Source of the DNA: an uncultured Caryophanales bacterium
GTDB lineage: Bacteria; Bacillota_I; Bacilli_A; RF39; UBA660
DNA: 11,508 nucleotides
Assembly (NCBI GenBank): GCA_947303225.1
Contig: CAMYXG010000030.1
Coordinates: 1 to 11,508 of the forward strand
Reading direction: 5' to 3'
A model generated the notes under the pieces. It had not been told where the DNA came from and searched no databases. It was given only the letters and a program-made list of their open reading frames with translations. Numbering within the stretch: the first letter of the stretch is position 1; every line of letters starts with the position of its first letter. Position numbers and translations under genes: made by a program. Shown piece after piece: positions 7,098 through 11,508 of the stretch.

Positions 7098-7117
7098 AGA
7101 AAAATCTCTACTTTTTT
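7091..7117 (+). terminator. Terminator of the rnhB-topA operon
   Basis: GTAGAGA (7094-7100) and TCTCTAC (7105-7111) form a perfect stem around AAAA, extended by A-T pairs and followed by six T (7112-7117). The topA stop codon TAG (7095-7097) lies inside the stem. Confidence 0.85.
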
Positions 7118-7126
7118 CATCATTTA

Positions 7127-7135
7127 TGATATACT
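7127..7135 (+). promoter_or_regulatory. Extended -10 promoter of the tRNA gene
   Basis: TGATATACT (7127-7135) is a TGn-extended -10 ending 11 bases before the tRNA. No convincing -35 is seen in the upstream T-tract. Transcription would start about five bases before the mature 5' end. Confidence 0.5.
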
Positions 7136-7146
7136 ATCTGTGTAAT

Positions 7147-7222
<76 letters not shown>

Positions 7223-7233
7223 TTCGAAAACAA

Positions 7234-7250
7234 CTGAGTAAAAAACTCAG
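7234..7250. repeat. Small hairpin downstream of the tRNA
   Basis: CTGAGT (7234-7239) and ACTCAG (7245-7250) pair around five A. On the plus strand no T-tract follows, so it is not a terminator by itself. It may act as a 3' processing structure or simply sit beside the bidirectional terminator. Confidence 0.4.
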
Positions 7251-7252
7251 AG

Positions 7253-7279
7253 AAAAAAGTCAACATGTGTTGACTTTTT
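7253..7279. terminator. Bidirectional terminator between the tRNA and the minus-strand gene
   Basis: GTCAAC (7259-7264) and GTTGAC (7269-7274) pair around ATGT. The stem is flanked by six A on the left and five T on the right, so it has a U-tract in both directions. It can end both the tRNA transcript and the convergent minus-strand gene, whose stop codon starts just beyond it. Confidence 0.85.
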
Positions 7280-7281
7280 AA

Positions 7282-7755
7282 TTATTTTGAATATACTTTT
7301 TCTTTTGTAAAAGCTAATAAACTTTTAGGAATATCATCATAATTAATCATAGGAAGATCAATCTCTTCAATAACATTACCATCATGATCCAAGAAAATAT
7401 CTTTTTGAGTAATACCATCTTTGACCATAATAGAATCTTCATAGTGACTTTCTTCTTCAAATCTTCTCAACTTTAGAAAGTGATTATCGACATAGTCATT
7501 ACAATAACTCATAGAATAAACTAAGTTAACTGTAGGACCATCCATTCTTCCACAAATATCAAACGTTCCATCTGGATTTGCATCTTTATAATAAAGTGTT
7601 GATTTATTTAAAGATAAAAGAATTGGATCTCCATTATGAATAATATCAAAAATGATTTGTTGAATAAAAGGAAGTTCAAATAATTTCTCATTCCCACCAG
7701 ATTGAATAATGTAATCTTGATATGATTGAAATCTATGACTTTCTTGCTTTAGCAT
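7282..7755 (-). CDS. Conserved-looking hypothetical cytosolic protein
   Basis: This 157-residue protein is not recognised. It has no signal peptide and no hydrophobic helix, and is acidic. It appears to mix helices at the N-terminus (1-42) with beta-rich sequence from about 43 to 140, including NKSTLYYKDANPDGTFDICG and FLDHDGNVIEEIDLP. No catalytic motif stands out. Gene status is supported by a perfect AGGAGG (7761-7766 on the complementary strand) six bases before the ATG, an extended -10 further upstream, and a terminator after the stop. It is divergent from the transglutaminase-like gene and shares a 123-base intergenic region with it, but any functional link is speculative. Confidence 0.75.
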   Translation of the reverse strand: MLKQESHRFQSYQDYIIQSGGNEKLFELPFIQQIIFDIIHNGDPILLSLNKSTLYYKDANPDGTFDICGRMDGPTVNLVYSMSYCNDYVDNHFLKLRRFEEESHYEDSIMVKDGITQKDIFLDHDGNVIEEIDLPMINYDDIPKSLLAFTKEKVYSK

Positions 7756-7779
7756 AAATGTCCTCCTTTAATGCCCAAT

Positions 7780-7788
7780 ATTATATCA
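7780..7788 (-). promoter_or_regulatory. Extended -10 promoter of the minus-strand gene
   Basis: Read on the minus strand this is TGATATAAT, a perfect extended -10, about 25 bases upstream of the ATG. No clear -35 is seen. Confidence 0.5.
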
Positions 7789-7800
7789 CGAAACAGGAAA

Positions 7801-7830
7801 AAAAGATATAAATTGAGCAAATCATCTTTT
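7801..7830. repeat. Inverted repeat between the divergent genes
   Basis: AAAAGAT (7801-7807) and ATCTTTT (7824-7830) are perfect 7-base arms separated by 16 bases, lying between the two divergent promoters. It could be an operator serving both genes or chance in A/T-rich DNA. The right arm overlaps the putative -35 of the plus-strand gene. Confidence 0.25.
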
Positions 7831-7855
7831 CAAGAAAAAAAAGATATTTTATAAT
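7827..7855 (+). promoter_or_regulatory. Promoter of the transglutaminase-like gene
   Basis: TTTTCA (7827-7832, four of six consensus bases) and TATAAT (7850-7855) are 17 bases apart. The start would be near 7862, leaving a short leader that contains AAGGA (7868-7872), the Shine-Dalgarno for the ATG at 7879. Confidence 0.55.
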
Positions 7856-7878
7856 ATTAAGCCAAAGAAGGAATAAAT

Positions 7879-8850
7879 ATGTATTATTATCAAGAAATAG
7901 AAGAACTAACAGAAGAAGAATTAAAAAAATATGTGAAAGAGAGAATAAAAGATTTAGAACTAGATAGTAAAGTATGGAATAAAGGAATTGAAACCATTGG
8001 TTATAACCTAGATTATAATCCAGTAAGTCAATTAAATGATAAGAAAGAATTGTTTATCGATATTAGAAATGTATATGGTGGATATATTCCAAAGGGAATG
8101 AGAATCGTATATGGACTATCTTATAATTATGATAAAGATGGTTTGGTGGGAAATGATGGTAAGTATTACTATATTGATACTGATGACTATATATATGAAT
8201 TCTGTTCTTGGATTAAAGACAAAGGAATTATCAATGAGTTTGAACTGTTTTATTACTTACAAGATTTTATCAAACAATACTTTGGATTAATATCAAATAT
8301 CAGTAGAGAAGAAATGTTTTCACTACTTTATAAAGATGAAAGAAACTATTTTCCTCCTATAAAAGAACATGGACTAAGCTGGTTTAAGAAAAAAGGCAAT
8401 GCAATGTGTACAGAATATGCTGTAATCGCTCAAAACATTTTATCATTTTTTGATATAGAATCCTATATTATGATTGGAAAAGAAAAAATAGATTCAAGTC
8501 CTGCCGAAAATCATGCCTTTAATATCATCTCTTATACAGAAAATGAAACAGGAGAAGAGTATTCTGCTATTATTGATTTTGCTACTCCAGTAGCCATTTA
8601 TAATCCAAAATTTGAGTATATTGGAGAATTTCCATTTTTAGGACCAATAGAGGAATTAACAGATGACTTTATTACAGATTTAAACAATGAAGGAAAACTA
8701 GAATTTCAAGAATACTGTTATCTATCTATGGCAAATGATATCATTGAGCTAACTTATCCCAAAAAAAGAATCTATTTTGTTACTCATGAATTAACACCCG
8801 ATCCAATTTCAAACAGAATAAAAATATTGAGTAAAAAAAAGATTATATGA
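7879..8850 (+). CDS. Transglutaminase-like (papain-fold) cytosolic protein
   Basis: A 323-residue protein whose C-terminal half has the Cys-His-Asp pattern of the transglutaminase-like superfamily. C177 is in KGNAMCTEYAVIAQNIL at the start of a helix, H212 in AENHAFNII, and D233 in AIIDFATP; spacing and context fit the family. Members act as cysteine peptidases, amidases or cross-linking enzymes, and the reaction here cannot be told. Residues 1-160 are helix-rich and acidic with no recognised domain. There is no signal peptide or membrane helix, so it should act in the cytosol, which is less common than secreted bacterial members. The stop TGA is used as part of the promoter of the next gene. 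It is divergent from the minus-strand hypothetical gene. Fold assignment is likely; role unknown. Confidence 0.8.
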   Translation: MYYYQEIEELTEEELKKYVKERIKDLELDSKVWNKGIETIGYNLDYNPVSQLNDKKELFIDIRNVYGGYIPKGMRIVYGLSYNYDKDGLVGNDGKYYYIDTDDYIYEFCSWIKDKGIINEFELFYYLQDFIKQYFGLISNISREEMFSLLYKDERNYFPPIKEHGLSWFKKKGNAMCTEYAVIAQNILSFFDIESYIMIGKEKIDSSPAENHAFNIISYTENETGEEYSAIIDFATPVAIYNPKFEYIGEFPFLGPIEELTDDFITDLNNEGKLEFQEYCYLSMANDIIELTYPKKRIYFVTHELTPDPISNRIKILSKKKII

Positions 8851-8856
8851 TATAAT
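8827..8856 (+). promoter_or_regulatory. Promoter of the SDR gene, using the upstream stop codon
   Basis: TTGAGT (8827-8832) and TATAAT (8851-8856) are 18 bases apart. TGA (8848-8850), the stop codon of the preceding gene, supplies the TGn of an extended -10. The start would be near 8863. Confidence 0.6.
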
Positions 8857-8876
8857 AAAATAGAAATATGATTGAG

Positions 8877-8882
8877 AAAGGA
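8877..8882 (+). promoter_or_regulatory. Ribosome binding site that decides the SDR start
   Basis: AAAGGA (8877-8882) overlaps an in-frame ATG at 8882 and lies eight bases before the ATG at 8891. The second ATG is therefore the likelier start; it also gives the usual short N-terminus before GKVAVISG. Confidence 0.65.
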
Positions 8883-8890
8883 TGAAGAAA

Positions 8891-9649
8891 ATGTTTCAAT
8901 TAAATGGAAAAGTAGCTGTTATTTCAGGTGCCAGCTCAGGACTTGGAAAGCAGATGGCAAAAGGCTTTGCTAAACAAGGCGCTGATTTAGTAATACTAGC
9001 AAGACGTCTTGAAAGATTAGAAGAGCTAAAAAAAGAACTTGAAGAAGAGGGAGTAAAGGTATTACCAATTAAGTGTGATGTTACTTCAACAGAAGATATT
9101 AATAAAGCAGCAGAGCTTGCGGAGCAAGAATATGGTCATGTAGATATCTTAGTAAACTGTGCAGGTAGTGCAAAAAATGCAGGAGTTCTAACGATGACAG
9201 ATGAAGAATGGGATTTCACAATAGAAACAGATCAAACTTCAGTATTTAAAATGACTAGAGCATTTGCCAATATTATGAAGAAAAATAATTATGGAAGAAT
9301 CATAAACATTGCATCTATGTATGGATTAGTTGGAAATACTGCACTAGATACAGTTGCTTATCACTCATCTAAAGGAGGAGTAGTAAACTTTACTAGAGCA
9401 GTAGCAGCAGAACTAGCAAAATACAACATTACATGTAATGCAATCTGTCCAGGATATTTTGATACAGAATTAACACATGATACTCTAGAAACAGATGAAT
9501 TTACAGCATACATGAAAGCAACAGTACCGCTAGGAAGATATGGACATGAAGGAGAATTAAATGCAGGAGCAATCTTTTTAGCAAGTGATGAAGCAAGTTA
9601 TGTAACAGGAGTAATCTTACCAATTGATGGAGGTTATACTGCCGTTTAA
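8891..9649 (+). CDS. Classical short-chain dehydrogenase/reductase
   Basis: A 252-residue NAD(P)-dependent oxidoreductase of the classical SDR family. The cofactor motif is SGASSGLG (G13, G17, G19). ARRLERLEEL after the second strand (R38, R39) favours NADP(H). NCAG (89-92), S142, and Y157-x3-K161 in AYHSSK form the core of the active site, and PIDGGYTA closes the protein as usual. The fourth tetrad residue, normally Asn in a VN-x-T context, appears to be D114 (TDQTSVF). The sequence resembles sugar-acid dehydrogenases such as gluconate 5-dehydrogenase or KduD, but 3-oxoacyl-ACP reductase-like members look similar, so the substrate is left open. It has its own promoter and a strong terminator. 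Confidence 0.9.
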   Translation: MFQLNGKVAVISGASSGLGKQMAKGFAKQGADLVILARRLERLEELKKELEEEGVKVLPIKCDVTSTEDINKAAELAEQEYGHVDILVNCAGSAKNAGVLTMTDEEWDFTIETDQTSVFKMTRAFANIMKKNNYGRIINIASMYGLVGNTALDTVAYHSSKGGVVNFTRAVAAELAKYNITCNAICPGYFDTELTHDTLETDEFTAYMKATVPLGRYGHEGELNAGAIFLASDEASYVTGVILPIDGGYTAV

Positions 9650-9674
9650 AAAGTCATAATAAATGACTTTTTTT
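9648..9674 (+). terminator. Terminator after the SDR gene
   Basis: AAAAAGTCAT (9648-9657) pairs with ATGACTTTTT (9663-9672) around AATAA, and the T-run continues to 9674. The stem starts within the stop codon. No separate promoter is seen between here and the next gene, which may depend on read-through. Confidence 0.85.
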
Positions 9675-9693
9675 CATAGAAAGAAGGAAAAAT

Positions 9694-10104
9694 ATGAAAA
9701 AATACATTTTACTAGCAAGTATCTTTGTGCTTATTTCTATAACTTTGATGATTTATTATGTGACAAATCATTCAAGTCAAATAGTAGAAGAAAAATCATC
9801 TAGCTCAAAGAATCATTCAGAAATAGTAGATAAGCAAAAAAATAAAGGCTTTATAGAAAATCAGATAATAGTTGACTTAAATAAAGATTCTACGATTAGT
9901 ACAGCAGAAAAAATAGCAAATAGAATAAATGCTGTTATATTACCAGAATCCATACCAGAATTTCAATCATATGTATTTGAATTCTCTTCGAAAACTTTCG
10001 AAACTGAAAAAGAAATACTAGACTATTGTGACAATTTAAAGAATACATATTCCGAAATAGAATTATGTTCTCCTAATCACGTAATGTTTCCAGATTCTGA
10101 ATAA
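9694..10104 (+). CDS. Small membrane-anchored protein with a subtilase-propeptide-like domain
   Basis: This 136-residue protein has one N-terminal hydrophobic helix (4-22, uncleaved anchor or signal peptide), a polar Ser/Lys/Glu linker (24-50) and a compact domain (53-132). The domain pattern, ENQIIVDL then AEKIANRINA, SYVFEF, EILDYCDNLKNTYSEIE and SPNHVMFP, resembles the I9 or fervidolysin-like prodomains that precede S8 serine proteases, in which strand-helix-strand-strand-helix-strand ends in a 'V-x-x-A-x-PN' motif. No protease domain follows: three TAA codons in a row end the frame (10102-10110) and the next gene is unrelated. It might inhibit or assist a subtilase encoded elsewhere, or be a remnant. 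The Shine-Dalgarno AAGGA (9684-9688) supports the ATG at 9694. The domain call is an inference. Confidence 0.7.
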   Translation: MKKYILLASIFVLISITLMIYYVTNHSSQIVEEKSSSSKNHSEIVDKQKNKGFIENQIIVDLNKDSTISTAEKIANRINAVILPESIPEFQSYVFEFSSKTFETEKEILDYCDNLKNTYSEIELCSPNHVMFPDSE

Positions 10105-10138
10105 TAATAAACCAAGCATTTTAAATTCGAATTAATGT

Positions 10139-10167
10139 TTGACAAATTTTTCTTTTTAATATATAAT
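10139..10167 (+). promoter_or_regulatory. Consensus sigma-A promoter of the lipoprotein gene
   Basis: TTGACA (10139-10144) and TATAAT (10162-10167) are both perfect and 17 bases apart. Transcription would start near 10174, giving a leader of about 38 bases. AATTCGAATT (10124-10133), a 10-base palindrome just upstream of the -35, might be a protein-binding site. Confidence 0.8.
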
Positions 10168-10211
10168 ATACGCCATCAGTTGGAAGAGACAGAAAAAAGG
10201 GGGAAAATAAT

Positions 10212-11162
10212 ATGAAAAATAATATTACTAGAAGAAATTTTTTGAAAACAAGTTTTTTAGCACTTTCTGGATTAGGTATCACGAGCACACTTTCAGCATG
10301 TGGAGAAAAGCCACAAACAATATCAATTAATTTGCAAAAAGGATTATATGATTTAAGTTTTACAGATGAATCAATCAATAAGTACGATTCATACTACGAT
10401 GATGTATTAACATTAGTAGAGGGAATTGACATCATAACATATCACCCTTCTTCTTCACTAGGATATATAGAATTTGAAAACTATAATATAGTAGACGCTA
10501 TGGAAAGAATGGAAAAAAGTATTCAATTAAATCATTTATTTGAAGAAAATGGAATGGGAAATTTTGATGAAAAATCAAATGACTTAGGAAAAAATCTTTC
10601 TTTACAGCAAGAACAACAAGCACTTTCTCTTGATTATGAAGATGTTGCAGAATTAATGGATATGAAAAGTGATTTTGCTATGGATAGTGATACGAATCAT
10701 TTCATTCATTATATAAAAGATTATAACATTTTCTGGCATGTACGTAACAATGCAAATATTTGTATATCATTACTATCTTACTTACTAAAAAGCTATGTAT
10801 GTCAAAAAGAAGGATTAGAAAAATTAGATTTAATGGAAATAACTGATAATGGTACAATTATTGTTCGTGATAAGAAGACAGGAGAAATAGCTAATGAATA
10901 TTCAATTTCTTCAGAAAAAGATGATATTCTAAGAGCATGCTATGAATCCATAATGAATTGTAAGAAGGAATACTTTACTGGAACATGTTCTGATGGTTAT
11001 ATTATAACAGGAGATGATAAATATCAAGCTTATAATGAAGCAATTGAAACAGCAATAAAAAATCTAAAAAAAGGAATTGCTTGTGGAGTAAAATTTGATG
11101 GTAAAGAAATGAAACAGGCAAAAATTGTAGAAGAAATATCAAAAGAAGTAAAACAAAAATAA
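10212..11162 (+). CDS. Predicted Tat-exported lipoprotein of unknown function
   Basis: The 316-residue product begins with a twin-arginine signal, TRRNFLK (R7, R8), a moderately hydrophobic stretch, and a lipobox TLSAC with Cys30. It should be folded in the cytosol, exported by the Tat pathway and anchored by lipid at Cys30. The mature part is acidic and largely helical, with no recognised domain; DAMERMEKSIQLNHLFEEN and YEDVAELMDMKSDF look like amphipathic helices. Six further Cys residues lie at the centre and C-terminal half (for example in ANICIS, SYVCQKEG, RACYES, MNCKKE, GTCSDG), more than most exported proteins of Bacillota have. The start is set by AAGGGGGA (10197-10204). It has a consensus promoter and its own terminator, so it is a single-gene unit. 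The signal is clear; function unknown. Confidence 0.8.
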   Translation: MKNNITRRNFLKTSFLALSGLGITSTLSACGEKPQTISINLQKGLYDLSFTDESINKYDSYYDDVLTLVEGIDIITYHPSSSLGYIEFENYNIVDAMERMEKSIQLNHLFEENGMGNFDEKSNDLGKNLSLQQEQQALSLDYEDVAELMDMKSDFAMDSDTNHFIHYIKDYNIFWHVRNNANICISLLSYLLKSYVCQKEGLEKLDLMEITDNGTIIVRDKKTGEIANEYSISSEKDDILRACYESIMNCKKEYFTGTCSDGYIITGDDKYQAYNEAIETAIKNLKKGIACGVKFDGKEMKQAKIVEEISKEVKQK

Positions 11163-11163
11163 G

Positions 11164-11186
11164 AAAAGAGCAATTGCTCTTTTTTT
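11164..11186 (+). terminator. Terminator after the lipoprotein gene
   Basis: AAAAGAGC (11164-11171) and GCTCTTTT (11176-11183) form a perfect stem around AATT, with T continuing to 11186. It starts one base after the stop codon. Confidence 0.85.
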
Positions 11187-11188
11187 GT

Positions 11189-11217
11189 TTGCATATTTAT
11201 TTTAATCAGGTTATAAT
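11189..11217 (+). promoter_or_regulatory. Promoter of the right-edge gene
   Basis: TTGCAT (11189-11194) and TATAAT (11212-11217) are 17 bases apart. The -35 starts three bases after the T-tract of the preceding terminator. Confidence 0.6.
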
Positions 11218-11237
11218 AGAAAACCAAGGTGATTAGT

Positions 11238-11508
11238 ATGGCAAAAAATGATAATATCCAATATGGTATTAAATATCGAGTAATTAAATTAGAAGAAGAC
11301 AAATATATTTTATTTCCAGTTTCTTTAGAAAAAGGAATAGAAACAGAAGATGGATTTCGTACTGGTAAAAGAATTATTCCCTATGCTTATGACACAGAAG
11401 ATTTAGATAATAATTATGTAGTTGATATGATTTTTACCAAAGATGAACTTCAATACGTATATGAATATGATGGAGAAGAAGAATTCTTAATGAATTATTT
11501 TTTTGATG
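11238..11508 (+). CDS. Unidentified protein, N-terminal 90 residues (partial)
   Basis: An open frame from ATG 11238 runs off the right edge. A good Shine-Dalgarno match, AAGGTGAT (11226-11233), and a promoter with its -10 at 11212-11217 support it as a gene. The visible part starts MAKNDNIQYGIKYRVIKLEE and is beta-rich and acidic, with DGFRTGKRIIPYAYD and NNYVVDMIFTKDEL further on. It has no signal peptide and no membrane helix, so it is probably cytosolic. I do not recognise the family, and the functional domain may lie beyond the window. Confidence 0.7.
   Translation, partial: MAKNDNIQYGIKYRVIKLEEDKYILFPVSLEKGIETEDGFRTGKRIIPYAYDTEDLDNNYVVDMIFTKDELQYVYEYDGEEEFLMNYFFD

Noticed and set aside
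7234..7279. Two adjacent hairpins after the tRNA as a CRISPR or attachment-site repeat
   Set aside because: The stems differ in sequence, there is no repeat-spacer periodicity, and one is a plain bidirectional terminator.
10121..10378. Minus-strand 85-codon open frame across the lipoprotein promoter
   Set aside because: It overlaps a consensus promoter and the start of a well-supported plus-strand gene, and has no ribosome binding site.
11030..11302. Minus-strand 90-codon hydrophobic open frame
   Set aside because: It spans the end of the lipoprotein gene, its terminator and the next gene's start, all supported on the plus strand.

Overview
The window is a low-GC, gene-dense stretch of a bacterial chromosome, almost certainly Bacillota or a Bacilli/Mollicutes-related lineage. 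The reasons are the strong AT bias, AGGAGG-type ribosome binding sites, sigma-A-like promoters often with an extended -10 (TGnTATAAT), short T-tailed terminators, and an rbgA / rnhB / topA core in the order known from Bacillus. TGA ends two genes (rnhB and the transglutaminase-like gene) while Trp is encoded by TGG, so the ordinary bacterial code applies rather than the mycoplasma code. I cannot place the organism more precisely. No mobile element, CRISPR array, phage gene or rRNA is visible.

Layout from left to right. (1) The last codons of an unknown gene, then a polytopic acyltransferase-3 membrane protein (82-1158). (2) A housekeeping block: RbgA, the GTPase for 50S ribosome assembly (1335-2192), and an RNase HII (4084-5022) that forms an operon with DNA topoisomerase I (5070-7097). 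Between RbgA and RNase HII sit two tandem paralogous membrane proteins (2337-3143, 3161-4024), each with an Asn-rich tail, one membrane helix and two FxLYD-like repeats. (3) tRNA-Thr(CGU) at 7147-7222. (4) A divergent pair of genes: a 157-residue unknown protein on the minus strand and a transglutaminase-like protein on the plus strand. (5) A classical short-chain dehydrogenase (8891-9649), a small membrane-anchored protein that resembles a stand-alone subtilase propeptide (9694-10104), and a predicted Tat-exported lipoprotein (10212-11162) behind a perfect consensus promoter. (6) The first 90 codons of an unrecognised protein running off the right edge.

Functionally the left and middle parts combine cell-envelope modification with translation and DNA maintenance. 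RNase HII removes ribonucleotides from DNA and topoisomerase I relaxes negative supercoils; both limit R-loop-related damage, which fits their co-transcription. The right part encodes envelope or exported proteins of unknown role. Intergenic regions are very compact: in several places the promoter of a gene lies inside or directly after the terminator of the previous one.

The most notable points are an apparent degenerate nucleotidyltransferase-like domain fused to the N-terminus of RNase HII, the orphan propeptide-like protein, and the paralogous pair with prion-like Asn/Gln-rich tails. I see no complete new multi-gene system. The domain assignments for the unusual proteins rest on pattern recognition and would need profile or structure searches.
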